Notes: generated by a model from the sequence alone, not told the origin. A DNA stretch of 42,109 bases from Hoeflea sp. BRH_c9 (GCA_000961635.1 LADQ01000137.1:1-42109), one strand, 5' to 3'; counted from the stretch's first letter, positions 17,543 to 26,730 are shown. Made by a program: numbers and translations.

Positions 17543-18481
17543 ATGATCTATGCTCGTATGGCCATGTCTTTATCGAGATCCTCCGAAATCCCCCCCGATC
17601 CATTCTCCGAGGTTCTTGCGGCACTCGGCGCGCAGAGCGTTCGCGGAACCGGCCTCGAAGCGGCGGGAGAGTGGGCGCTCGCCTTCGATGGGCGAACACG
17701 GTTGAAGTTCGTCGCCGTCACGCGAGGCCGATGCTGGCTCCTGCTTCCGGATCATTCGCCGGAAGCACTTTTGGAAGGCGATGTCGTTCTCCTCAGCAAC
17801 ACGCGCTACACAGTGGCGAGTGACCCGGCGGTCGAACCGATCGACGGTATGCCGCTCTACGCTTTGCCAGGGCACGACATGGTACACCTCGGCGCTGGAG
17901 ACGAGACGGCCTTGATGGGCGGTGGCAGCAGCTTTGCGGATGGCAGCGCCGCGTTCGTTCTGGATGCGCTTCCTAGGTTTCTGCGCGTCGACCGGACTTC
18001 TTCCACTGCCGAGGCTGTAGCAAAGACGCTGAAATTCCTGAGGACAGAGGTCGGTAGCGCGGAACTAGGTGGTTCCCTCGTCGCCGAGCGGTTGGCAGAA
18101 ATCCTCGTCATCGCAGCAGTCCGCGCTTTCGTGGCCACTAGTCCGACGACCAGTGTCGGCTGGATAACCGCGCTGGCGGACCCGCGGATCGGCAAGGCCC
18201 TCAGACTGTTGCACGGCGATGTCGCGCGCCGGTGGACAGTGCCAATGCTGGCGTCGGAGGTCGGCATGTCGCGCTCGGCCTTCACACAGCGCTTCGCCGA
18301 GCGTGTCGGCCGCCCACCTCTCGACTACCTCACCCGCTGGCGCATGGTTCTGGCGCAGAGAAAGCTGAATGCGGGCCAGACCGTCGCGGCAGTTGCCGCC
18401 GCAGTGGGCTACAGCTCGCAAAGCGCCTTTTCTCATGCCTTCAAGCGAACCCTTGGCCATACACCACGGTCTGGTGGCTGA
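17543..18481 (+). CDS. AraC family transcriptional regulator with cupin-type sensor
   Basis: 312 residues. The N-terminal half is a cupin_6-like ligand-binding domain (LKFVAVTRGRCWLLLPDH, LLEGDVVLLSN). The C-terminal 100 residues carry the two AraC helix-turn-helix motifs: VPMLASEVGMSRSAFTQRFA, and VAAVAAAVGYSSQSAFSHAF followed by KRTLGHTP. It diverges from the SDR gene at 17489 and most likely controls it. The same arrangement recurs at 19603-21406. Confidence 0.9.
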   Translation: MIYARMAMSLSRSSEIPPDPFSEVLAALGAQSVRGTGLEAAGEWALAFDGRTRLKFVAVTRGRCWLLLPDHSPEALLEGDVVLLSNTRYTVASDPAVEPIDGMPLYALPGHDMVHLGAGDETALMGGGSSFADGSAAFVLDALPRFLRVDRTSSTAEAVAKTLKFLRTEVGSAELGGSLVAERLAEILVIAAVRAFVATSPTTSVGWITALADPRIGKALRLLHGDVARRWTVPMLASEVGMSRSAFTQRFAERVGRPPLDYLTRWRMVLAQRKLNAGQTVAAVAAAVGYSSQSAFSHAFKRTLGHTPRSGG

Positions 18482-18498
18482 TACCTGTCGTCTGGCGG

Positions 18499-19272
18499 TC
18501 AGATCTCGCCCAGCAACGCACGGTCCACAAAGTCGTCGGGATCGATGGTGAAGTCCCTGTAGAACTTGAAATGACCCGTATCGCGCAATCGGATTTCCGC
18601 AAGTCCTGCACGGGTAATCTCCAGCAGCCGAGCGCCAGGAACGGCCATAAGGATGGGCGAATGCGTGGCCATGATGATCTGAGCATTCGCTGATTCTTGA
18701 ACAGCATGAAGAATGCGAAGAAGTTCCAGTTGGCGCTTCGGAGAAAGAGCGCTTTCCGGTTCGTCCAGAAGGTACATTCCCTGTCTGGACATGCGTTCCT
18801 TGAAAAAACGCACGAAGCCTTCGCCATGGCTCCAGGACAAGAAGTCCGGCGGTGCTGCATTGGCGTCCCGGGCGGCTTCATCGAGGAAGCGGGCGACCGA
18901 GAAGAAGGATTCGGCGCGAAAGAACCAGCCCCCAGTGACCTTGGGCAGCCAACCCGCTCGCAACGCGCTGGCGAGCAGGGCGCCGCTGCGATCGACGGCA
19001 CGGGAATGATCGACCGGCATGTAGCCCTTGCCACCCCCGGCCTCGTCAAAGCCGCACAAAGCTGCCACAGCCTCAATCAGGGTAGATTTCCCAGTGCCGT
19101 TCTCACCCACAATGATCGTCACCGGTGTTGTCAATTCGAGAGAGAAATCCATATCAAGCCACGGCAGGTTGAACGGATATTGCTCGCCCAAGCCTGAATC
19201 TTCCCGAACCCAAAGGCGCTTCAGATAGGGGGCAGGCAGGTTAGTCGATCTGGTCTTTCGCATCGCGGCCAT
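18499..19272 (-). CDS. AAA-family (ABC-like) predicted ATPase
   Basis: 257 residues. Walker A GENGTGKST is at residues 56-64, Walker B is MYLLDEPESALSP, and the switch His lies in MATHSPILMA. It resembles the COG3910-type stand-alone ABC-like ATPases related to RecF/OLD domains. There is no coiled-coil arm or nuclease domain, and no partner gene lies beside it, so its role is unclear. The ATG at 19272 has GGAGG only 3 nt before it, while an ATG three codons later has it 12 nt before; either start is possible. Confidence 0.85.
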   Translation of the reverse strand: MAAMRKTRSTNLPAPYLKRLWVREDSGLGEQYPFNLPWLDMDFSLELTTPVTIIVGENGTGKSTLIEAVAALCGFDEAGGGKGYMPVDHSRAVDRSGALLASALRAGWLPKVTGGWFFRAESFFSVARFLDEAARDANAAPPDFLSWSHGEGFVRFFKERMSRQGMYLLDEPESALSPKRQLELLRILHAVQESANAQIIMATHSPILMAVPGARLLEITRAGLAEIRLRDTGHFKFYRDFTIDPDDFVDRALLGEI

Positions 19273-19602
19273 TGGCCTCCGGGCAATCTATGCTCTGTTC
19301 ATGACATGAGCGGGCGCGGCTGGGTCGGCTCCTCGTCAGAAGTTTCTGTCGTCGGCGCCAATCGTTCCGCGGACAGGCGACATATAGTCCCGCCCTTCGC
19401 TTCTGGGTAGAGCACACCAAAAGGCAATCATGAGTTTTCCTGGAGAGTTCAGGTCGTTCGAGGTTACCAATCGCAGAAGATGCCCGTCACGCTTCGGCCC
19501 CGGAATCGAGCGAGTTGGGTGGCTCGACCACGTGTGTGGGCCTTGACCGACTGTAGCAGTGCAGGCGGCCCGCCGACGTAACAACGGCGAGCCTTTTGTC
19601 GG
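19273..19602. other. 330-bp gap with no gene seen
   Basis: Short open frames here have no recognisable motif and no ribosome site. No repeat, tRNA or clear terminator was found. Confidence 0.6.
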
Positions 19603-20361
19603 CTACCAGGGCTGGGTTTGGTTGATGGACGCCGTGAAAGTGCCCGTTGGACCGTCGCTGCCAAGCAGAGCAACTCGCACGGCTTCGGCGGCGCCCTGTT
19701 GGACGGTTTCGGTGCCTTGGTAATTGTTGAGCGCGGTGGCGGTGAAGCCTGGCGTTACGGCATTAACCTTGATCCCTTCGGCTTCAAGGTCGATGGCAAA
19801 AGCCACAGTAATGGCATTGAGCGCGGTCTTGGAGGCACCATAGCCCGGGTTGAACGTCGCCCGGTAGGGGTTGGGCGTGGAGAGCATTGTGAGCGAGCCG
19901 AGACCGCTCGATACGTTGACGATACGTGCAGCGTCCGACTTGCGCAGCAGGGGCACGAAAGCCTGGGTGACGGCGAGGACACCGAAGACATTGGTCTCCC
20001 AAATGGTTCGGACCTCGCCGACCGAGATCAGCGTTGCCCGCGAACGCTGGATGTAGTCCTGCATGGACTCGGCTTCTTTGCCGTTGGCGCGGGAGATGGC
20101 GGCATTGTTAATCAGAATGTCGAGGCGCCCGAACTTTTGTTCGACCTGCGCGACAGCGGCATGAATCGAAGCTTCGTCTGTGACGTCGAGCTGGATGGGA
20201 TGCACGTCGCCGGCGACGTTTTGAGCTGCCGCCTTGCCGCGGTCGAGGTTACGCGAGGCGAGCAGCGCCGTGAGACCGCTGGCGGCAAGGTCTGTGGCGA
20301 TCTGAAGCCCGATGCCCTGGTTGGCGCCGGTGACGAGTGCGATGCGTTTGGTTCCAGTCAT
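19603..20361 (-). CDS. SDR family oxidoreductase
   Basis: Short-chain dehydrogenase of 252 residues. Cofactor loop TGANQGIG is at residues 11-18, ASRNLDRG suggests NADP(H), NNAA stands where NNAG is usual, and the catalytic pair is Tyr174/Lys178 in YGASK. The ATG at 20361 gives the normal N-terminus MTGTKRIALVTGA. An insertion of about 20 residues after the NNAA motif (ANGKEAESMQDYIQRSRATL) is longer than in most SDRs. It is divergent from the AraC-type gene that follows. Confidence 0.9.
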   Translation of the reverse strand: MTGTKRIALVTGANQGIGLQIATDLAASGLTALLASRNLDRGKAAAQNVAGDVHPIQLDVTDEASIHAAVAQVEQKFGRLDILINNAAISRANGKEAESMQDYIQRSRATLISVGEVRTIWETNVFGVLAVTQAFVPLLRKSDAARIVNVSSGLGSLTMLSTPNPYRATFNPGYGASKTALNAITVAFAIDLEAEGIKVNAVTPGFTATALNNYQGTETVQQGAAEAVRVALLGSDGPTGTFTASINQTQPW

Positions 20362-20458
20362 TACGTGATCCTTTGCTTGGTTGGACAAACAAGAGATGGT
20401 CATGCGGCCCTGGACGTTCTATGTTCAATCGTCCAAGACAATTTCGAATGAGTCCAAA

Positions 20459-21406
20459 ATGGACGATCCCCTCGCGCAGATCGTTGGTATGCTTCAGCCG
20501 GGCGCGCCGTTTTCCAAATGCGTGACGGGCTCGGGCCCTTGGCGGGTGCGGCGCACCCAGTCGCCCAATCCCTATTACGTCGCCGTGCTCAAAGGGAGCC
20601 TGCGTTACCGGGATCACAAAAGCGGCGAGGTCAACGTCAATGCGGGCGACTTCATTCTCATTCCCTCGGCGCAGGACTTTATGATGTTGAGCGAGGCGCC
20701 AAGCGCTGACAACGACATGGTGATCGATCCAGTCATCTTGCCTGGAGGCGGATATCGCGTCGGCAGTGTGGATGGTCCTGTGGAGATGCGGGCATTGGTC
20801 GGCTACTGCGTTTTCCAGTCCGATGATGCGACCCTGCTGTCATCGCTGCTGCCTGAACTGGTGGTGGTGCGGGGCGAGCACCGGCTGGCCATGTTGATGC
20901 ATTTGCTGGGCGACGAGGCAATGGGCAGCAAGCCGGGGCGAAAGGTGGTGTTGCAACATCTGCTTGAAGTGCTCCTGATCGAGGCACTGCGCTCGTCCGG
21001 CGAGGTAGGCCACAAACCTGGATTGCTGCGGGGCATGTCTGACGAACGGCTGGCCATGGCAATCCGCGGAATGCACACAAGGCCCGAGCGCAGTTGGACG
21101 GTGGCCGAACTGGCCCGGGAGGCCGCCTTGTCTCGGTCGGGGTTTCATGAACGGTTTCAGACCGCAGTGGGTATGGCGCCGATGGAGTATCTGACGGCAT
21201 GGCGGCTGGCTTTGGCCAAGTCCCTGCTGCGCAAGCGGGAGGCGAGCGTGGGGGAAATCGCACGCCGGGTTGGATACCGCTCCGCAAGCGCCTTCAGCGT
21301 TGCGTTTACCCGTGACGTCGGCGTGACGCCGGCACGGTATGCACGGGAAACGATTGCGCCGTTGCACGGCATGGCGGCAGAAGAATTTGAAGGTGCCATC
21401 GCTTGA
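20459..21406 (+). CDS. AraC family transcriptional regulator with cupin-type sensor
   Basis: 315 residues from ATG 20459 (MDDPLAQIVGMLQPGAPF), the usual N-terminus of cupin_6 AraC proteins. Earlier ATGs at 20396 and 20402 would leave little promoter space before the divergent SDR gene. A cupin-like domain (NPYYVAVLKGSLRYRDHK, NAGDFILIPS) precedes two helix-turn-helix motifs: VAELAREAALSRSGFHERF, and VGEIARRVGYRSASAFSVAF. It probably senses a small molecule and controls the divergent SDR gene. Confidence 0.9.
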   Translation: MDDPLAQIVGMLQPGAPFSKCVTGSGPWRVRRTQSPNPYYVAVLKGSLRYRDHKSGEVNVNAGDFILIPSAQDFMMLSEAPSADNDMVIDPVILPGGGYRVGSVDGPVEMRALVGYCVFQSDDATLLSSLLPELVVVRGEHRLAMLMHLLGDEAMGSKPGRKVVLQHLLEVLLIEALRSSGEVGHKPGLLRGMSDERLAMAIRGMHTRPERSWTVAELAREAALSRSGFHERFQTAVGMAPMEYLTAWRLALAKSLLRKREASVGEIARRVGYRSASAFSVAFTRDVGVTPARYARETIAPLHGMAAEEFEGAIA

Positions 21407-21519
21407 TCAGGTTGCCGCTTATTGCGTTGCGAGTGTTCAGTGCCCCTTACAGATAGAGGGGGCTCGTCGGACGACCGGAAGCGATGGCGTTGTGCTGCCT
21501 CTGCTGCAGTTGTCAGACA

Positions 21520-21733
21520 CTCTGCGCCCCCATAACAATCACATACAATGGCTAGTCGATCTGCCTTGGCAACGACCGGTTGTCGAGTTCCAGATTCATG
21601 CTAGGCGGTTCCATTGCACCGATCCGCAATGCCGCCGGCGGATCTTCATCGAACAGTTGCCGGAAACGGCGATACGGCAGTCACATGAGGAAGTTGTCAC
21701 TAGAGGATACCCATCAAATCAATATCCTTTTTG
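21520..21733 (+). mobile_element. ISL3 family transposase N-terminal remnant
   Basis: One frame encodes DLPWQRPVVEFQIHARRFHC, then TDPQCRRRIFIEQLPETA, the zinc-binding and linker region at the start of ISL3-type transposases. The CxxCG half of the zinc motif upstream is degraded and nothing follows. No inverted repeat was found. The rest of the 367-bp gap between 21407 and 21773 shows no gene. Confidence 0.65.
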
Positions 21734-21773
21734 AACGCTTGCGGTTCAATGCTCACGCCCCCAACCTTCACAT

Positions 21774-23028
21774 TCAGCTGTCACCCTTCGCCGCATGTTC
21801 AAACATCATGGCGGCGACAGTTCCGGAAACACGGTCGGTCGCGGCGACCAGCACTTCATCAAGGTGGTGAATGTAGCGGCTCGTGACTGAGCCTGCGGCA
21901 TGGCCGAGAATTGCGCCGATCGTAGGTTCGGAGTAGCCGAGATCTCCAGCCACGGACGCGAACGAATGCCTAAGCGTGTGCGAAGTGACACCGACAAGGC
22001 CGGCGCGCTTGACGATCCTCTGCCATGCCCTTGGCAAGCCCCCAAACGACTCGGCTTTGCGTGCGCCTGCCAAGACGAACGCCGCATCACTCGACGGTTC
22101 GCCGAGAACTTCCAGAACGACCTTTCCAACGGGGCGGACCGAAGCGCCTTCCTTGCTGTCCGCAAGGCGCAAACACTGCGCCGCGCTATCCATTTCGTTC
22201 CAGCGTAGCCGGGCAATCTCTCCCAACCGGCACCCCGTCAGTGCCAACAGCTTCACCGCAAGGATCGCTTGATCGGTCTCGTCTCCAGCAAACTCCTCGA
22301 TCGCCTGGCCCAGGCGGCAATACTCTTCACGATTGAGCCGCCGCGTCCGGCGCTGATCGGCCGGGCGCCGGACGCCGGACGCCTTGCGCAGGATTTCTCT
22401 CGATTACTCCTTCGGATACCGCAAACGACAGAATGCCGCCGAGGAGACCCGCCGTGCGCGCCGCTGTGCCCAGCCCTCCTTTCACGATGGACTTTCCGCG
22501 CTACTTTGCGGTTTTGGCGGTGATCGCCGTTTTTCCCGCCGCTACGTCGCGGATAAACTTGCTCACGTCAGCCGCCTTGATGTCTTTGACCAGCTTGGAG
22601 CCAAGCAATGGTACGATGTGCCGATTAACCCGGCCCTTGTCGGTGTAAAGCGTGCTCCCCTTCTTCGGTCGATCGCCTTTTCCTAGAATGAGCCCCATAT
22701 CAGCCGCCTCCAATTATCGCTCGCACAGTTCCTTCTTTGTAATCGATCCTCTGCGCGACCTCCGCTCGGCGGCAGGATCGACGCCCCGAACCGCCTCTCC
22801 AAGTGTGGCAATCGCAAGCTTGCGCGCTTGCTCAGCTGTTACAGTGCCGTGCCGTCCGATGGTAATACGACGCCGGACGCCCGACGAATTTCGATAGTCG
22901 ACAAAGTAAGTCCGCACGCCGCTCGCCTGCACGAACAGGCCGAAGCCCTTAAGATCGCTACACCAGACTGTGTATTGCTTTTCGCGCGGCGTGGCGGCAT
23001 CGACGACGGATTTTGTTAGCTTCACCAT
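21774..23028 (-). pseudogene. Tyrosine recombinase/integrase, two stops and one frameshift
   Basis: The ATG at 23028 starts an Arm-type N-terminal domain (MVKLTKSVVDAATPREKQ, GVRRRITIGRHG). A TAA at 22714-22716 interrupts the frame (CER-stop-LEAAD), followed by the core-binding part (DKGRVNRHIVPLLGSKLV). A TAG at 22501-22503 replaces a codon that in relatives is usually Leu. A frameshift near 22360 precedes the catalytic part, which keeps the Arg box TGCRLGEIARL, HTLRHSF, GHAAGSVTSRYIH and the Tyr. The gene lies beside a tRNA-Arg 3' half, the expected attachment site, so it is a dead genomic-island or prophage integrase. Confidence 0.88.
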
Positions 23029-23205
23029 CCACGGTCCCTCCAGTGACGATCAGAATAGACTCACCATAAACTCACCAAAAAAATCCGGACGGTGGCGAGA
23101 TGTAGCGAACGAAAGCGTTCGCATTCCAAGCTAGAAATATCAACATATTCATTATGTTATAGGGCTTTTGATTGTCGTGGCGAACAATTGTCGGAAGACC
23201 CATTT

Positions 23206-23255
23206 TTGCCCTCCGAAGGCAGAGGTCACAGGTTCAGATCCTGTCGGGTGCGCCA
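23206..23255 (+). other. 3' half of tRNA-Arg(CCG): probable attachment site, not a functional tRNA
   Basis: The sequence holds an anticodon arm (TTGCC, loop CTCCGAA, GGCAG), a variable loop, a T-arm (ACAGG, loop TTCAGAT, CCTGT) and the acceptor 3' strand CGGGTGC plus GCCA. All these stems pair. There is no D-arm or 5' acceptor strand in the sequence before it. Position 58 in the T-loop is G instead of the conserved A. It lies 178 bp from the start of the dead integrase, so I read it as the att copy left at one end of an island. Confidence 0.75.
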
Positions 23256-23342
23256 ATAATTTCACCTGGTTACGATTTTTTGAATTTTGCGCTTTTGTAC
23301 AAGTAACCACATATTCTTCGGTTTGTTTCGGCATGCAAAATT

Positions 23343-24342
23343 GGCTCTGATTCACTGTTGATGAAATTCAGGCATCGATTCGCGTTGGTTTTGCAAAAGG
23401 AATCAACGTAATGGTTCATTCGCTTCGACCCTCAGCACTCTTGCATCGTGGTTTTGTAGTAGATCAGACCGCTTCTGACGTCGAGATAATGATGATCACT
23501 GTTCGTCCGTTGAGCAGAGCAAGCCCCTGTCCGGGCTGCGGAACCAAAGCGGAGCGGATACACAGCCGGTATCAGCGACACTTGGCAGATCTTCCCATCG
23601 CGGAAAAATCTGTCCGATTGGTTATCGTGGCGCGCCGCTTCCACTGCGACGCGGTGCTATGTGGCCGAAAATTCTTCACCGAGCGCTTTGACCCTGAAGT
23701 TCTGGCACGTTGGGCGCGGCGAACTGCGTGGCTTGACCATATCGCCCATCATCTCCCGCGACCTCGATCTGTGGGCCTACCAAAAGGGCGTCGTCCTCGA
23801 TTTCTCACGACCTGGAAAGCCGACGGACAACAGCTTCATCGAATCCTTCAATGGCAAGTTCCGGGCCGAGTGCCTGAACACCCACTGGTTCATGAGCCTT
23901 GACGACGCCCGGTCAAAATTGGAGGATTGGCATAGAGACTACAACGAATTCCGGCCACACACAGCGCGATCGGCAACAAGGTTCCGATTTCGTTCATGAA
24001 TGGCTCATCGGCGCCACCGCCGGCATGAGCCCAAACCCCGGATATTTCCAGCTTCCGCTGGCCCAAAATCGGGGTGCACTTCAAGAAACCCACGACTCAC
24101 CCGAATACTGGAGGGAACTCGGGTCTCAGGTCATCGCCTCCTTCGCCAACGGTATCGTCAAAGACCGAATAGCAGTTAGTGCTGCGATCACTTCGTCATG
24201 GTCCAATGGTCAGACAGAGGGGCAGATCACCAAACTCGAGCTTGTGAAACGCCAGATGTATGGCCGAGGGAAGATCGACCTCCTCCAGGCCCCGCGTCAT
24301 CGGTGCGGGATAGGCCGGCACCAGCAAAATCACGTCAGAGCC
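23343..24342 (+). mobile_element. ISL3 family element interrupted by an IS3 fragment
   Basis: Terminal inverted repeats GGCTCTGA (23343-23350) and TCAGAGCC (24335-24342) extend to a perfect 10-bp match if the two flanking TT/AA are counted. Inside, an ISL3 transposase N-terminus (23411-about 23750: CPGCGTKAERIHSRYQRHLA, DLPIAEKSVRLVIVARRFHC, ERFDPEVLARWARRTA) and an ISL3 C-terminus (about 24130-24310: FANGIVKDRIAVSAAITSSW, then NGQTEGQITKLELVKRQMYG) are separated by IS3 DNA. The catalytic middle is missing. No 8-bp target duplication was seen. Confidence 0.75.
23752..24028 (+). mobile_element. IS3 family transposase C-terminal fragment nested in the ISL3 element
   Basis: Encodes ISRDLDLWAYQKGVVLDF, then SRPGKPTDNSFIESFNGKF and RAECLNTHWFMSLDDARSK, the C-terminal part of the IS3 DDE integrase core with the final Glu (FIESFNG). 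Near 23965 a 2-nt insertion shifts the frame; the alternative frame finishes as IGNKVPISFMNGSSAPPPA and stops at 24028. The joint with ISL3 coding sequence is at about 23752, where the two frames meet without an IS3 left end. Confidence 0.75.
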
Positions 24343-24636
24343 AATATTCAATGCCGTTTGAGAACCTGCCCCATAACAATTCCAGGCGCGGGTATCGCAG
24401 GCAAAAGGCGCGTCGCAATATCCCCATCTCTGACCGAATTGCCATAAAGCGCAGGTTTGAATGTGCCCCGGGAGCAAAGAGCCAGATGCAGGTAATTGAA
24501 AGGCTCACCGGGGTCTACGGCGAATGTCAGGACGTATCTGAAGTGCAGAGAATTTGATGGTTGGTATGTCAGCAGCCAAAATCAAGAAGTATGAGAAATT
24601 CCTAAAGTTATCCATTTGTGCAGTTCGCCACGCCTA
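24343..24636. other. 294-bp gap, nothing recognised
   Basis: Lies between the ISL3 remnant and the first glycan-locus gene (GtrA-like, leftward). No gene, repeat or clear terminator was identified. Confidence 0.5.
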
Positions 24637-25065
24637 TCACACGCGATCAGACATATGAATGCTCCCAGACGATGAGAAGACCCAAAAGCTCAGAGAAATG
24701 AAGGTCATGGCGGCCATCAATATCCCAAGCAGGGCTTGCGCGAACCAGTAGCTGACGCCCAGCCAGCCGGGCAACATGGCGGTCGCCGCGACGTTGATAA
24801 CAAAGATGATTGCGACCACAGCCAGATATCTCGCGCCGGCCGAACGGTGGGACCGGTCGGAGCCGTAGGTCCAGCAATAATGTGCCCAATAGTTGAACGA
24901 GACAGCCAGAACATAGGCAAGCGCGGCCCCGGCCGCCGGGGGCAGGGACGCCGACTCCACGGTAAGAACGAGTAGGCCGGCGTAAAGAGCAGCAGTCAAA
25001 AGGCCGATCGCGCCGAATTTAAGCAGCGTTAGGAGGTGCCGGCGTAGCCTTTGAAGGACTTGCAT
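24637..25065 (-). CDS. GtrA-like four-helix membrane protein
   Basis: 142-residue inner-membrane protein with four predicted helices (LLKFGAIGLLTAALYAGLLV; GAALAYVLAVSFNYWAHYCW; YLAVVAIIFVINVAATAML; ALLGILMAAMTFISLSFWVF). The conserved Phe-Asn-Tyr at the end of helix two is typical of GtrA, where the family has FxxNRxWxF; here it reads FNYWAHYCWTY. GtrA proteins are thought to help flip polyprenyl-phosphate-linked sugars. It is the last gene of the operon, starting 70 nt after the third methyltransferase, and would pair functionally with the GT2 enzyme at 29364-30374. Confidence 0.85.
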   Translation of the reverse strand: MQVLQRLRRHLLTLLKFGAIGLLTAALYAGLLVLTVESASLPPAAGAALAYVLAVSFNYWAHYCWTYGSDRSHRSAGARYLAVVAIIFVINVAATAMLPGWLGVSYWFAQALLGILMAAMTFISLSFWVFSSSGSIHMSDRV

Positions 25066-25135
25066 TGTCGCATTGCTCCGGTGCGCTTTATGCACCCTGA
25101 TCGTGGTCTTCAGTCGATTGGGTGACCTTGCGGGA

Positions 25136-25909
25136 TCACACTGGGACGTCCGTGCGCCGCCAATGCGCCAGGAACACGGCAAATGGGCCTTTTCCGGGAA
25201 GAGTGTTGTAGGCGCTTTCGATAGGAAACAGGATCGAGGATAGCGCGGGTTTTGCACCAAGCGGCACGCGTGTGATCAGGCTGTTGAGGATGAGGTAGAA
25301 GGCCGGCCCGCCGATATAGAGGACCCTTTCAGGAACGAAATAGGGCGCACCCAAACCAGCCAGTTCGCCGTGTTTCAGCGCTTCTTCGGTGTCGGCCTCG
25401 AACCACTGGTCCTTCTTGTACCAGATCCTTCGCAAGGAACTGAGAAAGAAATCGTCGTTGGGCTCCATCATCAGGAAATGCCCGCCAGGGCGGACCATGG
25501 CTGCCACGTTCTTCAAGGTCGTGCCGAGGTCGGCCACGCAGTGATGCAGTCCACCGATGATAAGAGCCGCATCATGCACCTCGTCGACCTTGGCGGGCAA
25601 TGTCAGATCGATCTGATGCGCCTGTCCGCGGGTGCGCGCACGATAGTCCCTGCAGGCGGATTCAGAAATGTCGTAGCCTGTTGTCCGGACAGAAGGGAAG
25701 TAACTGCGCAATGCCAGGGAATTGTGCCCGCTGCCGCAGGCAAGGTCAGCTACCGAGGCGTTTTCAAGATTTACGCCTTCAAGCAGCGGCCGATAGATGA
25801 ATCGATGGCGGTAAGCCATCGACGGGCCATCGTAATAGTGCGCTTCATAGGCATCATGAATGGCTTCGTAGTGCGCTTCCTGCGCGTTTGGCGTTCCATG
25901 GGGGCTCAT
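25136..25909 (-). CDS. Class I SAM-dependent methyltransferase
   Basis: 257 residues. The SAM-binding motif I VADLACGSGHNSLAL is at about residues 53-67, acidic motif II is TGYDIS, and LIIGGLHHCVADL plus VRPGGHFLMMEP follow as motifs post-I and III. The C-terminal 90 residues are not conserved with its neighbours and may bind the acceptor. The start overlaps the previous methyltransferase stop as ATGA. The acceptor is likely a sugar of the surface glycan made by this locus, but this rests on context only. Confidence 0.88.
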   Translation of the reverse strand: MSPHGTPNAQEAHYEAIHDAYEAHYYDGPSMAYRHRFIYRPLLEGVNLENASVADLACGSGHNSLALRSYFPSVRTTGYDISESACRDYRARTRGQAHQIDLTLPAKVDEVHDAALIIGGLHHCVADLGTTLKNVAAMVRPGGHFLMMEPNDDFFLSSLRRIWYKKDQWFEADTEEALKHGELAGLGAPYFVPERVLYIGGPAFYLILNSLITRVPLGAKPALSSILFPIESAYNTLPGKGPFAVFLAHWRRTDVPV

Positions 25910-26730
25910 TTTGCATCCTCGGTGTGAAGCGGGCGTTTGCCGACAGCGGTCCAGCTATACCCATGGCGGTGATGCAGCGTTACATCCTCGAATCCGGCCT
26001 CTTCGAGAAGGCGGCGAGCTTCATGCTCCCGGTAATATTTGGCATAGGCCGGCTTGAGCTGGTCGTAAATCACCAAAAAGCGCTTCTCCGGGGAAAACCG
26101 CCCTATCACTTCGGTCATGTAACGGCGCAGAGGAACGGGCATGCGTCGCGCCATCCAGATATAGGCTGCCAGCAGCCCGTTGAGAGCCTTGCATATAGGC
26201 ACCAGGAGCCAGTGCGGCAGCCGGGTCGAAAGTGCCCGAAGCGGTTGAACGAAAGCCAGATAGGCTCCATTGCCTTCATTGCCGTAAAGCCAAACGAGCA
26301 TCTTGCCGCCGGGCACGAGCGCCCTGTAGGCCGCCGCTACCACCGGTTTCGGATCCGGTATGTGATGCAGAACTCCGATGGATACGATGATATCCTGAGC
26401 GGGCGTTGGGGGCAATTGATCGCCGCGACACTCCAGATAGGTTATCTTTTCCTTGTCCTGACGTGTGTTTGCTCGCAGAACGGCCATCGCGCGCGACGGC
26501 TCCAGCGCAGTCACGTGCCCGGCCTTCGCCGCAAGCAGCATCTGCACGATGCGACCGGACCCACTGCCTATCTCCGCGACATTCTTTCCCTCGAGTTCCT
26601 CCACAGGAAGCAGCGGGCCGAAAATATCCGCCAGCAATTCGAACGAGCCGTAGTAACCGTCATTTTCGGTATAGCGGGTCCATTGGTCGCCAAAATCGTT
26701 GATAGTCCGATCTGTCAGTTCTCGGGTCAT
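25906..26730 (-). CDS. Class I SAM-dependent methyltransferase
   Basis: 274 residues. Motif I VAEIGSGSGRIVQML is at about residues 51-65, TALEPS is the acidic loop, followed by VSIGVLHHIPDPKPV and LVPGGKMLVWLYG. It has a long N-terminal segment (DFGDQWTRYTENDGYYGSFE) found in a group of polysaccharide-locus methyltransferases. Its start overlaps the upstream stop as ATGA, and its own stop overlaps the next start in the same way, so the three methyltransferases are translated as a coupled set. Confidence 0.88.
   Translation of the reverse strand: MTRELTDRTINDFGDQWTRYTENDGYYGSFELLADIFGPLLPVEELEGKNVAEIGSGSGRIVQMLLAAKAGHVTALEPSRAMAVLRANTRQDKEKITYLECRGDQLPPTPAQDIIVSIGVLHHIPDPKPVVAAAYRALVPGGKMLVWLYGNEGNGAYLAFVQPLRALSTRLPHWLLVPICKALNGLLAAYIWMARRMPVPLRRYMTEVIGRFSPEKRFLVIYDQLKPAYAKYYREHEARRLLEEAGFEDVTLHHRHGYSWTAVGKRPLHTEDAK

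Noticed and set aside
23206-23255. A functional tRNA-Arg gene
   Set aside because: No D-arm or 5' acceptor strand precedes it and T-loop position 58 is not A; only the 3' half is present.
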